From assembly GCA_910584055.1 (NCBI GenBank), contig CAJTZS010000016.1, positions 18,741 to 82,740 of the forward strand: a stretch of DNA of 64,000 nucleotides, written 5' to 3'. The translations under genes and the position numbers were made by a program. The notes beneath the pieces were generated by a model. That model was not told the DNA's origin. It saw only the letters and a list, made by a program, of their open reading frames with translations, and made no database searches. The number at the start of each line of letters is the position of its first letter. Position 1 is the stretch's first letter. This document shows positions 34,052-42,721 of this stretch, piece after piece. The DNA comes from an uncultured Muribaculaceae bacterium (lineage in GTDB: Bacteria > Bacteroidota > Bacteroidia > Bacteroidales > Muribaculaceae).

Positions 34052-34741
34052 CTAATTTAATTTTGATATTATATGTTCAACACATTCGAATGTCTTTTCA
34101 GGGGCATTGCTCCAGAAATCCATATATTGTGAAACATTCTCTGTTGCTCCGGGGGTATCACTCATGACCCGAACAATGGCGAAAGGCACTCCGCATTTTG
34201 TGCATGTCTGTGCTATTGACGCAGACTCCATGTCGACAGCAAGTGCATCAGGGAAACTGTTTTTGATTTCAATAACCTCTTCCGCTTGATGGATAAACTT
34301 ATCGCCACTACATATGAGGCCAAATTTAACGTCATCATTATTTTTGAAAATTTGTTTTCCAATTTCGAGCACTTCGGGTGAGGGGGAGAATTTCTGAGGA
34401 AAACCGTCGGCTGCACCATATTCTGTGCCGGGACCGCACCATACGTCATGGTATGCAACTCTGTCTGCAATTAGTATCGAACCAACATTCAGTGAGCCGT
34501 CTACTCCTCCGGCTACACCCGAATTGATTACAAGGTCCGGTTTCTGATCACGTATCAGCCGGTATGTGTTCAAAGCAGAATTGACTTTCCCAATCCCACA
34601 TTTTCCTGCAATTATAGAGTTTGAACCTATTTTGCCTGAATAATAGACTGTTTCATCTATATGAATTTCTGTTCTGTCGGGCATTTGATTAAGAAGAAGA
34701 TCCAACTCCTTATCCATTGCTACCAATATTGCAATTTTCAT
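34052..34741 (-). CDS. mtnN: 5'-methylthioadenosine/S-adenosylhomocysteine nucleosidase
   Basis: A 229-residue cytosolic nucleosidase that recycles methylthioadenosine and S-adenosylhomocysteine. Motifs: KIAILVAMDKELDLL (catalytic Glu in the N-terminus), INSGVAGGVDGSLNVGSI, YHDVWCGPGTEYG, AVDMESASIAQTC and VRVMSDTPG with the catalytic Asp. Length is typical. It is divergent from the Sua5-like gene, sharing a palindromic promoter region. Confidence 0.93.
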   Translation of the reverse strand: MKIAILVAMDKELDLLLNQMPDRTEIHIDETVYYSGKIGSNSIIAGKCGIGKVNSALNTYRLIRDQKPDLVINSGVAGGVDGSLNVGSILIADRVAYHDVWCGPGTEYGAADGFPQKFSPSPEVLEIGKQIFKNNDDVKFGLICSGDKFIHQAEEVIEIKNSFPDALAVDMESASIAQTCTKCGVPFAIVRVMSDTPGATENVSQYMDFWSNAPEKTFECVEHIISKLN

Positions 34742-34784
34742 ATGCTGTCAAATTTTATTTTTAAAGAAGCTCTTATTTATTTCA

Positions 34785-34802
34785 CAAAATTAATTAATTT
34801 TG
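34785..34802. promoter_or_regulatory. back-to-back -7 boxes of divergent promoters
   Basis: The 18-bp perfect palindrome CAAAATTAATTAATTTTG contains TAATTTTG on each strand. The plus copy would serve the Sua5-like gene (start 34825) and the minus copy mtnN (start 34741). Clear -33 boxes at 19-21 nt are missing on both sides. Confidence 0.5.
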
Positions 34803-34824
34803 TTAGAAACTTCTTCGAGGTTAT

Positions 34825-35427
34825 ATGAAAACTATTAAAATTTGGAATGACAATCCTTCCGGAAAACAGCTGGATGATATTTCCAGGGAGCTTGAGGCTG
34901 GGTGTGTTGCGATATTGCCGACCGACACTCTTTATGGAATATGCTGCGATGCATTGAATGTAAAGGCAATTGAAAGAATATGCAGACTTAAAGGAATAAA
35001 TCCTGATAAAGCTAATCTTTCAATTATCTGTTCGGATATCTCCATGGCGGCAGAATATTCAAGAATCAATGATTCGGAATTCAGGTTGATTAAGGCGAAT
35101 ACTCCCGGACCTTTTACTTTCCTTTTGCGTTCGTCATCTTCGTTGCCTAAAGTGTTTAAGGGGAGAAAAACGGTTGGTATAAGAATTCCGGATTGCAACA
35201 TTGCAAGAGAAGTGGTCAGGTATCTGGGACATCCTCTGATGACAACATCCATACAATATGATGAGGATGATTATGCGGTGAATACCGATTTGATTGCAGA
35301 GAAGTATAATGCGCAGGTTGATTTGCTCGTAGACGGGGAAGAAGGTGGAATAATGCCCTCAACCATCATTGACTGCACAGGCGACATTCCTGAAGTGATC
35401 CGGGAGGGTAAGGGAGAATTGGTGTAA
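34825..35427 (+). CDS. Sua5/YciO/YrdC-family protein (threonylcarbamoyladenylate synthase-like)
   Basis: A 200-residue cytosolic protein of the YrdC fold. It carries GCVAILPTDTLYGICCDA (the substrate-binding loop), FRLIKANTPGPFTFLLRSS and GKTVGIRIPD-like RKTVGIRIPD. The family makes threonylcarbamoyl-AMP for the t6A modification of tRNA. It is of the YciO-like subtype by its sequence around PDKANLSI, so it could be a paralogue rather than the main TsaC enzyme. The next gene starts 4 bases later. Confidence 0.85.
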   Translation: MKTIKIWNDNPSGKQLDDISRELEAGCVAILPTDTLYGICCDALNVKAIERICRLKGINPDKANLSIICSDISMAAEYSRINDSEFRLIKANTPGPFTFLLRSSSSLPKVFKGRKTVGIRIPDCNIAREVVRYLGHPLMTTSIQYDEDDYAVNTDLIAEKYNAQVDLLVDGEEGGIMPSTIIDCTGDIPEVIREGKGELV

Positions 35428-35431
35428 AATT

Positions 35432-36340
35432 ATGCACGTAGCAAGGCAACAGCTTAAAAACGCTATGCTTCCCATCGCAATGGTTGGAGGAGCAATTTTT
35501 TATAAATGGATGGGATATCTGACTTTTCTGTCTCCCTATCTCATCTTCCTGATGCTGTTTATTACATATTGCAAGTTGCAGTTAAAGGATTTTCGTCCTC
35601 AAAAGGAACATCTTATATTGTTGTTGGTACAAATAATATTGTCAGCTGCATTCTACCTTGGCCTTTCCCCTTTGAATCATATAGTTGGAGAAGGGGTGTT
35701 TATATGCATATTCATACCTACAGCCACGGCTGCGCCGGTGATTACTTCCATGCTCGGCGGAAGTATTTCTTTTGTGGCAACTTATTCATTGTTATGCAAT
35801 GCATTTGTTGCGGTTGTCGGTCCGGTTGTGCTTGCTGCAATAGGTGATAATCCAGACATGACATTTATAAAGTCGTCATTACTGATATGTTCCAAAGTTT
35901 TTCCATTGATTATTGGACCGTTGGCGGTAGCGATGCTGATTAGGTATCTTGTTCCCGGCATTCATTCCAAAATTGTAAATCATCAAAGCTTGTCTTTTTA
36001 TCTTTGGGCGATATCGTTATTTATAATTGTAGGAAGCTGTGTCAGTTTCACGATAAATTCATGGGACGACAGACAGATTCCGACAGTCACGATGCTTGTG
36101 ATCGGAGCCTTGGTGGCGTGTCTATTACAATTCGCAATAGGGCGTAAAATTGGAGGGCACTTCAGAGATAAAGTCTCTGGAGGTCAAAGTCTGGGCCAGA
36201 AAAACACAGTTCTCGCCGTGTGGCTTGCGCTAACATATATGTCTCCTATTGCGTCTATAGCTCCTGCCGCCTATATTGCGTGGCAGAATATAGTAAATTC
36301 ATGGCAGCTGGTCAAGAAGACTTCCGAGACTGACATGTAA
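35432..36340 (+). CDS. BASS-like (bile acid:sodium symporter fold) membrane transporter
   Basis: A 302-residue protein of about nine to ten membrane segments, with the crossover-type motifs FIPTATAAPVITSMLGGS and LALTYMSPIASIAPAAYIAWQN. This fits the BASS/SBF superfamily. Substrate unknown; bile-salt transport should not be assumed. Its 3' end overlaps the convergent Cys-rich membrane protein gene by 29 bases. Confidence 0.75.
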   Translation: MHVARQQLKNAMLPIAMVGGAIFYKWMGYLTFLSPYLIFLMLFITYCKLQLKDFRPQKEHLILLLVQIILSAAFYLGLSPLNHIVGEGVFICIFIPTATAAPVITSMLGGSISFVATYSLLCNAFVAVVGPVVLAAIGDNPDMTFIKSSLLICSKVFPLIIGPLAVAMLIRYLVPGIHSKIVNHQSLSFYLWAISLFIIVGSCVSFTINSWDDRQIPTVTMLVIGALVACLLQFAIGRKIGGHFRDKVSGGQSLGQKNTVLAVWLALTYMSPIASIAPAAYIAWQNIVNSWQLVKKTSETDM

Positions 36341-36512
36341 CTTTCTTTGAAGCAGTATTCTTGTCTTGGGACATACATTTCTCAGATAATGCACATCCAC
36401 AGCATGCCCCGTGTTTTTTTTTACGTTTTATAAATTTTATTACAAGCCATATGAGGGCGGCAATAATAATCAATCCGACCACCGTATATTGAATTGCGAG
36501 ATTCTTATCCAT
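36312..36512 (-). CDS. FeoB-associated Cys-rich membrane protein
   Basis: A 66-residue protein: one membrane helix (about 9-26), a basic patch KRKKK, then GACCGCALSEKC with a cysteine cluster, as in the FeoB-associated Cys-rich family. No feoA/feoB is present in the window. It starts 3 bases after topB ends, so it may be transcribed with topB. Role in iron transport is by family association only. Confidence 0.75.
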   Translation of the reverse strand: MDKNLAIQYTVVGLIIIAALIWLVIKFIKRKKKHGACCGCALSEKCMSQDKNTASKKVTCQSRKSS

Positions 36513-36514
36513 CG

Positions 36515-38434
36515 CTATTGACCGTTGGGAATGTTTTTCGTATTTTTACCGGAACTGTTTTTCTTGTTGTTTCCGTTATTTACCGTATTAACAACGTTCC
36601 GGTCTTGTTGTTCGGCATCAATGCGACGATTGGAATTGTCTTTCAACACTGATAGAACAATTTCTGATATCATTTCTTTTAGTTGCGAAATAAACTCAGC
36701 TGCACTATAATTACCTTTCTCAATCTGACGCAACCTTCCCTCCCATATGCCAGTAAGTTTTGCGCTCTTCAATAATTCTTCTTGAATTATTGAGATGAGA
36801 TCTATGCCGGCCGGTGTTGCCCTGAGAGATTTGCGTTCTTTACGGATGTACCCTCTTTTATATAGAATCTCAATTATTGCCGCGCGCGTTGACGGACGCC
36901 CGATTCCGTTGGCTTTGAGGGCATCACGCAATTCCTCATCCTCGACAGACGCCCCAGCCGTTTCCATTGCTTTTAGCAGTGTGCCTTCTGTATAATACTT
37001 GGGAGGCTGGCTTGTCTTTTTTACAAGTTTCGGTTGATGGGGACCCGACTCACCTTTTGTGAAATTCGGGAGCACTGTGGCATCATCCTCTTTCTTATCG
37101 TCCTCGGTCTTCTCCTCCTCAACAGTAGATGCAATTCCTTTTCTGGATTGATATACGAATTTCCATCCCTGCTCTATTATTATTCTGCCTGTCGCTTTAA
37201 ACTTATATTTACCTGCTTCCGCTTTCACAGATGTCTGCTCGAATACACAGTCAGGATAAAATACACATATAAATCTCAGCGCGATAGTGTCAATAACATT
37301 TCTTTCATCCATAGTGAGGGAAGATGGAATAGGTTGCCCGGTCGGTATTATTGCGTGGTGATCGGTAACTTTTGAATTATCGAACACTTTTTTGCTCTTC
37401 CGGAGTTTTTCCCCTCTCAATGGTTGAAGCACATCTGCATAATTCTGACTGATGCCGTTCAGGATTCCCTTGCATTTAGGATACATGTCATCCGTTAGAT
37501 ATGTAGTGTCTACGCGGGGATATGTGGCAAGTTTCTTTTCATATAAAGACTGGATTGCTTTTAGTGTTGCATCAGCTCCCATTCCGAACTTTTTATTGCA
37601 TTCCACTTGAAGAGACGTGAGATCGAAAAGTCTGGGGGGAGCTTCCTTGCCCTTCTTCTTTTCAATATCTGTTATTACCAACGGATATTTGGCCGCATCG
37701 GTTACAATCTGTTCGCCGTCTTCCATTGTGTCGAAAGGTTTCAATGCGGAAGAAAACAGAGTGTCGCGATAGACGGTCTTCAATTCCCACGTGTCTTTAG
37801 GAACAAAATTTTCGATTTCCAATTGTCTGTTGACAACAAGTGCAAGAGTAGGAGTCTGGACTCTCCCCACCGATAGAATCTGCCGGTCTTTGCTATATTT
37901 GATGGAATATAACCGCGTGGCGTTGATGCCAAGAATCCAGTCACCTATGGCACGGCAAAGTCCTGCCGTGTATAACGGTTCCAATTCTTCGTGGCTTCTA
38001 AGATGGGCAAAACCCTCTTTTATTGATTCATCCGTCAGAGAACTGATCCATAATCGTTTTATTGGTTTTTTACATCCAGCCTTCTGCATAACCCATCTTT
38101 GAATCAATTCGCCCTCTTGCCCGGCATCACCACAGTTTATCACCTCATCGCATTGTTCGATAAGCGTTTTTATAGTTTTGAATTGAGTCTCGATGCTTTG
38201 TTGTGGTATCAGTTTTATACCGAACTTCGGAGGAATCATCGGAAGCGATGACAAAGACCATCTTTTCCAGTCGAGAGTGTAGTCTGCCGGTTCTTTAAGT
38301 GTGCATAAATGACCGAAGGTCCATGTTACACAATATCCATTACCTTCGTAATATCCCGGATTTTGTGTGTTGGCGCCGAGTATCCGGGCTATATCGCGAC
38401 CTACACTTGGTTTCTCAGTGATGCAGAGTATCAA
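36515..38434 (-). CDS. topB: DNA topoisomerase III
   Basis: A 639-residue type IA topoisomerase that decatenates DNA. The Toprim domain has CITEKPSVGRDIARILGA and NCGDAGQEGELIQRW; the catalytic Tyr lies in ATYPRVDTTYL. A Gln/Asn/Lys-rich tail replaces zinc fingers. I choose the TTG at 38434 (MILCITEKPS) as start: it gives the family's usual N-terminus and lies 4 bases after the mazG stop, while a start at 38482 would add 16 atypical residues inside mazG. Confidence 0.92.
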   Translation of the reverse strand: MILCITEKPSVGRDIARILGANTQNPGYYEGNGYCVTWTFGHLCTLKEPADYTLDWKRWSLSSLPMIPPKFGIKLIPQQSIETQFKTIKTLIEQCDEVINCGDAGQEGELIQRWVMQKAGCKKPIKRLWISSLTDESIKEGFAHLRSHEELEPLYTAGLCRAIGDWILGINATRLYSIKYSKDRQILSVGRVQTPTLALVVNRQLEIENFVPKDTWELKTVYRDTLFSSALKPFDTMEDGEQIVTDAAKYPLVITDIEKKKGKEAPPRLFDLTSLQVECNKKFGMGADATLKAIQSLYEKKLATYPRVDTTYLTDDMYPKCKGILNGISQNYADVLQPLRGEKLRKSKKVFDNSKVTDHHAIIPTGQPIPSSLTMDERNVIDTIALRFICVFYPDCVFEQTSVKAEAGKYKFKATGRIIIEQGWKFVYQSRKGIASTVEEEKTEDDKKEDDATVLPNFTKGESGPHQPKLVKKTSQPPKYYTEGTLLKAMETAGASVEDEELRDALKANGIGRPSTRAAIIEILYKRGYIRKERKSLRATPAGIDLISIIQEELLKSAKLTGIWEGRLRQIEKGNYSAAEFISQLKEMISEIVLSVLKDNSNRRIDAEQQDRNVVNTVNNGNNKKNSSGKNTKNIPNGQ

Positions 38435-38438
38435 CTTT

Positions 38439-39230
38439 TTATAATTTTTTAGCTTCGTTCCAGATATTATCCATTTCGGCAAGGGTCAATTCATTTATAG
38501 GTTTTCCCATTTCTTTTGCCTTTTCCTCGATGTAATTGAATCTCTTTATGAATTTTTTATTAGTCTTTTCAAGGGCGTTTTCAGGGTCAACACCATAAAG
38601 ACGCGCTGCATTGATTACAGAAAAGAGAAGATCTCCAAATTCCCCTTCGAGCCTGCCATCGTCCTGGTTGTTTTCTATTTCCGTCTCTACTTCAGATATC
38701 TCTTCTTTGACTTTATCCCAGACCTGCCTGCGGTCTTCCCAATCGAAACCGACATTCCTCGCTTTCTCTTGAATGCGGTTAGCCTTGATCATGGCCGGCA
38801 ATGCGTTTGGAACGCCTCCAAGAACAGTTTTATTCCCCTTTTTCTCCTTAAGTTTAATCTGTTCCCAGTTCTGGGCAACTTCATCAGCGTTGTCCACATT
38901 TATATTTCCATAAATATGGGGGTGACGGAATTTTAATTTTTCCACAAGAGAATCGCATACGTCTGCAATATCAAAAACGCCGTTTTCCTCCGCAATACGT
39001 GAATAAAACGCAATATGAAGTAGGACATCTCCCAGTTCTTTTCTGATGTTCGTGGAATCATTGTTTATCAAGGCATCTGCAAGTTCGAAAACTTCCTCTA
39101 TCGTGTTAGGACGAAGGGATTCATTGGTTTGCTTGGCATCCCACGGACATCGGACGCGTAATGTGTCCAACACTTCGAGGAAATCCCCGAAAGCCTGAAG
39201 TTTCTTCTCTTTTGTGTGCAGCGGTTTCAT
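38439..39230 (-). CDS. mazG: nucleoside triphosphate pyrophosphohydrolase
   Basis: A 263-residue house-cleaning enzyme that hydrolyses NTPs and dNTPs to monophosphates and PPi. Two MazG domains are visible: TIEEVFELADALI with RKELGDVLLHIAFYS in the first and KEEISEVETEI with GEFGDLLFSVINAARL in the second, plus RCPWDAKQTNESLRPN. The ATG at 39230 matches the family N-terminus (HTKEKKLQAFGDFLEVLD); another ATG lies at 39257. A TAATTTTG at 39279-39272 is the likely -7 box. It precedes topB closely. Confidence 0.93.
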   Translation of the reverse strand: MKPLHTKEKKLQAFGDFLEVLDTLRVRCPWDAKQTNESLRPNTIEEVFELADALINNDSTNIRKELGDVLLHIAFYSRIAEENGVFDIADVCDSLVEKLKFRHPHIYGNINVDNADEVAQNWEQIKLKEKKGNKTVLGGVPNALPAMIKANRIQEKARNVGFDWEDRRQVWDKVKEEISEVETEIENNQDDGRLEGEFGDLLFSVINAARLYGVDPENALEKTNKKFIKRFNYIEEKAKEMGKPINELTLAEMDNIWNEAKKL

Positions 39231-39397
39231 ATATTTGTCTTTTAACAACAACTTCATTTTATTATTTTGCAAAATTAGTCATAAATTTCAAAATAGGATT
39301 TGAGAAGTCTGATTTTTGCTCGTGTATGCTTCTTTTAGATTAAAAATGCAAATTATTTGTGGAATAATTATTATCTTTGTGGATTGAAATCGTTTGT

Positions 39398-40453
39398 ATG
39401 AATAGATTGTTGAATCCAGCGAGCGTCAAAGAGTTTTCTACTCTATTGGAACAGAGCGAAAAAATCGTTCTGACATGTCATGTGCATCCCGACGGAGACG
39501 CTATCGGCAGCACGATGGGCTTGTGGCATTTGTTGAAATCTTTGGGTAAGCAGCCATCAGTTGTTGTTCCCGATGTTCCGCCGAGGTCTTTGAGGTTCAT
39601 CCCGGATTTTAATGAGATTGCGGTCTATACTCGACATGATCCTTATTGCACACGTCTCGTGGAAGAAAGTGACTTGATTATATGTTGCGATTTCAATAAA
39701 CCCTCACGACAAGATCACCTTGCGCCCCTTATCCAGGGTGCTGACGCTAAAAAAGTGTTGATTGATCACCACGAAGGACCGGAAATGGACTGCGTGGTTG
39801 AATTTTCCTATCCTGAAATGTCATCGACTTGTGAACTCGTTTTCAGAATTATCGCGGGATGCGGTCTTTACAGTGACATCGATAGAAATTGCGCGACCTG
39901 TCTTCTTACAGGCCTAATTACGGATACACAGAATTTTACAGTGAACTGTCGCAACTCAGACGTTTATGAGATTCTGACTAAACTGATGGAAAAGGGGGCG
40001 GAAAAGACAAGGATTATAGACGAGTGTGTCAAGGCATGCAGTTATGACAGCTTGCGTCTTAAATCATATGCATTATATGAAAAGCTCGAAATCTTCCCGG
40101 ATCATCGTGGCTGTCTTATAACTCTTTCCAAAGAGGAACTTGATAAGTTCCATTATGAGAAGGGTGATACGGAAGGGCTTGTTAACGAAGCTTTGAATAT
40201 CCGAGGTATGGTTTATTCGATTTTCATGCGTGAAGATCCTGACTGTATTAAAGTTTCGGCGCGCAGCAAGGCAAATTTTCCCGTGTCAAGGATATGTTCG
40301 GATCTTTTCAACGGCGGCGGCCATCAACAGGCTTCGGGGGGCGAGTTCCATGGTTCGCTTGATGAGTGCAGGATGCTTTTGATAGATAATTTAGATAATT
40401 ATGATAATTATCTGCCCAAAAGGTTTGAGAAACTTGAGATAAAAACAGAATAA
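39398..40453 (+). CDS. DHH/DHHA1 phosphoesterase (NrnA-like oligoribonuclease/pAp phosphatase)
   Basis: A 351-residue cytosolic phosphoesterase degrading very short RNAs and possibly pAp. DHH domain motifs: CHVHPDGDAIGS, ICCDFN and LIDHHEGP; the DHHA1 domain ends with NGGGHQQASGG. The ATG at 39398 is the first good start; a TATCTTTG at 39372-39379 is the candidate -7 box, and an in-frame TTG at 39377 lies inside it. It ends in an unusual run DNLDNYDNYL. Confidence 0.9.
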   Translation: MNRLLNPASVKEFSTLLEQSEKIVLTCHVHPDGDAIGSTMGLWHLLKSLGKQPSVVVPDVPPRSLRFIPDFNEIAVYTRHDPYCTRLVEESDLIICCDFNKPSRQDHLAPLIQGADAKKVLIDHHEGPEMDCVVEFSYPEMSSTCELVFRIIAGCGLYSDIDRNCATCLLTGLITDTQNFTVNCRNSDVYEILTKLMEKGAEKTRIIDECVKACSYDSLRLKSYALYEKLEIFPDHRGCLITLSKEELDKFHYEKGDTEGLVNEALNIRGMVYSIFMREDPDCIKVSARSKANFPVSRICSDLFNGGGHQQASGGEFHGSLDECRMLLIDNLDNYDNYLPKRFEKLEIKTE

Positions 40454-40476
40454 TATAATTGTTAAATAATTTATAA

Positions 40477-40658
40477 GTAAGTGATCAAATTAAACCGATA
40501 AAAATGAAAAATTATATCTCACATATCATAAACTTGTCTTTTCCGGTGCTTTCCGCCGAGTTTCATCAGTCGCATAGCTGGCTATGCTTCTTCTTCAACT
40601 CGCGAAAATCCCGCGAAAAATCCTGCGTTTATAATATGTGTTTAATCTGATCACTTAC
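40477..40658. repeat. long-hairpin repeat element, copy 2
   Basis: A 182-bp element with terminal repeats GTAAGTGATCAAATTAAAC and the complement of GTAAGTGATCAGATTAAAC, one mismatch in 19. It is the closest relative of copy 1 (1605-1788), sharing most of its interior. The apical stem is GCATAGC (40572-40578) / GCTATGC (40581-40587). It fills the 230-bp gap between the DHH gene and the DUF4827 gene, ending 25 bases before the start codon. Confidence 0.87.
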
Positions 40659-40683
40659 ATAAGAATTAATATCAACATCATAA

Positions 40684-41262
40684 ATGAAAATCAAGACAAG
40701 AATATTGATGCTTTCAATGCTTTTCGGCATCACTGTTGCCATGAGCAGCTGTGAAGATAACAAAAGCTATTCAGAACTTCTGACAGAGGAGGAGCATGCT
40801 GTTAACTGGTATCTTGCCCAGCATACTGTAACATTGCAGATTCCGGAAAACAGTAATTTTGAGGTGGGGAAGAATGCTCCTTATTATAAAATGGATAAGG
40901 ACGGGTATGTGTATATGCAGGTAATAAACAAAGGAGATATGGATGATCGTCCGGAAAAAGGAGATCTGGTTTATTTCCGGTTCATGCGTCTCAATATTAA
41001 AAATTATCAGTCGTCGGGCGGACAGGTATGGGAAGGGAATGCCGAGGATTTTGAAAAGCCTTCAAACACAAGCCTTGTATACGGCAACAATGTCCTTACA
41101 TCTACAACAATGTATGGAGATGGAATCCAGATTCCGTTGGAGTATCTGGGATATAACTGTGAGGTGAATCTGGTTATAAAGTCGCCGGAAGGATTCACCG
41201 AAGATGTAAGCCAGTGTATTCCATATGTGTACAACATACGTTATTTCAAAGCGGAATATTGA
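40684..41262 (+). CDS. DUF4827 lipoprotein
   Basis: A 192-residue lipoprotein (signal peptide with lipobox AMSSC) matching the DUF4827 family of Bacteroidales. The region GDLVYFRFMRLNIKNYQSSG and the C-terminal IPYVYNIRYFKAEY suggest an FKBP-like beta-sheet fold, without evident isomerase residues. Function unknown. It sits between repeat copy 2 and glmM. Confidence 0.78.
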   Translation: MKIKTRILMLSMLFGITVAMSSCEDNKSYSELLTEEEHAVNWYLAQHTVTLQIPENSNFEVGKNAPYYKMDKDGYVYMQVINKGDMDDRPEKGDLVYFRFMRLNIKNYQSSGGQVWEGNAEDFEKPSNTSLVYGNNVLTSTTMYGDGIQIPLEYLGYNCEVNLVIKSPEGFTEDVSQCIPYVYNIRYFKAEY

Positions 41263-41309
41263 AAATTATGTCGCAAAATAATCTGTTTAACATATAATAT
41301 TACAATATC

Positions 41310-42695
41310 GTGTCACTTATAAAATCTATTTCCGGTATCCGAGGTACAATCGGCGGCAAGCCGGGAGACGGCCTCAGCGCCGTTGACGTTGTTAAATTTA
41401 CGGCTTCTTATGCCTCATTTATAAGAGAAACATATAGCGGGGAGGGCAATGCGATTGTTGTGGGTCGTGATGCTCGCTTATCAGGTAAAATGGTTGAGAA
41501 TCTGGTGGTCGGCACACTCATGTCGATGGGATTCGATGTAATAAATATAGGGAAGGCATCAACTCCTACAACGGAACTTGCCGTGACTGGTGAACATGCC
41601 TGTGGCGGCATAATAATAACTGCAAGTCACAATCCTGTACAATGGAATGCATTGAAACTCTTGAATCATAAAGGTGAATTCCTGTCTGACAAAGAGGGAA
41701 AAGACGTAATAAGGAGAGCTGAAGAGGATTCATATGAATTTTCGGAAGTGTTCGAGCTTGGACATGAGTTAAAAAACGAGACATGGGGCATGCGTCATAT
41801 CGAGATGGTAAAAGCGTTGAATCTTGTTGATGTTGATGCCATAACGAAAAAGGATTTTACAGTAGCAATAGACGGTATCAATTCAGTAGGAGGTGATATT
41901 ATTCCTTCTCTACTACGTTCTCTCGGGGTGAAGAATATAATAGAATTGAATTGTGAATCAACAGGCAAGTTCGCTCATACTCCGGAGCCGATACCGCAAA
42001 ATCTTACCGGCATTTCCGAGGTTATGAGGGAAAAGAAAGCAGATGTCGGTTTTGTGGTGGATCCGGATGTCGATCGTCTTGCCATAGTGATGGAAAACGG
42101 AGAGATGTTTGTAGAGGAGAATACTCTTGTCGCGATTGCAGACTATGTCCTTTCAAATACTCCTGGATCTACCGTTTCCAATCTCAGCAGTTCTCGCGGA
42201 CTCCGAGATGTGACACGTAAGCATGGTTGTGAATATTCAGCGGCTGCGGTTGGCGAAGTGAATGTGGTTGCTAAAATGAAGGAAGTGGGGGCTATAATCG
42301 GTGGTGAAGGTAACGGAGGGGTTATATATCCCGAACTGCATTATGGTCGTGACGCCCTTGTTGGTGTGGCCTTATTTCTTACGTTAATGGCAAAGTCAGG
42401 AAAAACGGTTTCTGAAATCAGGGCCGGCCTTCCGCAGTATGAAATAGCAAAGAATAAAATAGAGCTTACGCCCGATATTGATGTCGATGCTATCCTTGAA
42501 GCTGTCAAGAACCATTTTTCAAATGAAGAAGTCAATGACATAGATGGCGTGAAGATTGATTTCAAAAACTCCTGGGTGCATCTTCGTAAGTCGAATACCG
42601 AACCAATTATCCGCATATACAGTGAGGCGGAGACTATGGCCAAGGCTGATGAACTTGCCGAGAGTATCAAACGAATAATAAATAGTCTCGGTTAA
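41310..42695 (+). CDS. glmM: phosphoglucosamine mutase
   Basis: A 461-residue phosphohexomutase converting glucosamine 6-phosphate to glucosamine 1-phosphate for UDP-GlcNAc, hence peptidoglycan and lipid A. Motifs: SGIRGTIGG, catalytic Ser in ITASHNPVQWN, Mg site DPDVDRLAIV, sugar loop GGEGNGGVIYP and phosphate loop RKSNTEPIIRIYSE. The start is GTG at 41310. A phosphomannomutase activity cannot be excluded. Confidence 0.92.
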   Translation: MSLIKSISGIRGTIGGKPGDGLSAVDVVKFTASYASFIRETYSGEGNAIVVGRDARLSGKMVENLVVGTLMSMGFDVINIGKASTPTTELAVTGEHACGGIIITASHNPVQWNALKLLNHKGEFLSDKEGKDVIRRAEEDSYEFSEVFELGHELKNETWGMRHIEMVKALNLVDVDAITKKDFTVAIDGINSVGGDIIPSLLRSLGVKNIIELNCESTGKFAHTPEPIPQNLTGISEVMREKKADVGFVVDPDVDRLAIVMENGEMFVEENTLVAIADYVLSNTPGSTVSNLSSSRGLRDVTRKHGCEYSAAAVGEVNVVAKMKEVGAIIGGEGNGGVIYPELHYGRDALVGVALFLTLMAKSGKTVSEIRAGLPQYEIAKNKIELTPDIDVDAILEAVKNHFSNEEVNDIDGVKIDFKNSWVHLRKSNTEPIIRIYSEAETMAKADELAESIKRIINSLG

Positions 42696-42721
42696 GAGGC
42701 AGTTGGATAAACTTAGTCCGT

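Noticed and set aside
34052..36340. BASS-like gene as a bile-acid transporter
   Set aside because: The superfamily has many substrates and no bile-acid genes are near; only the fold is supported.
38435..38482. Longer N-terminus for topB starting at 38482
   Set aside because: It overlaps mazG by 44 bases and adds residues unlike family N-termini; the TTG at 38434 gives the normal MILCITEKPS start.
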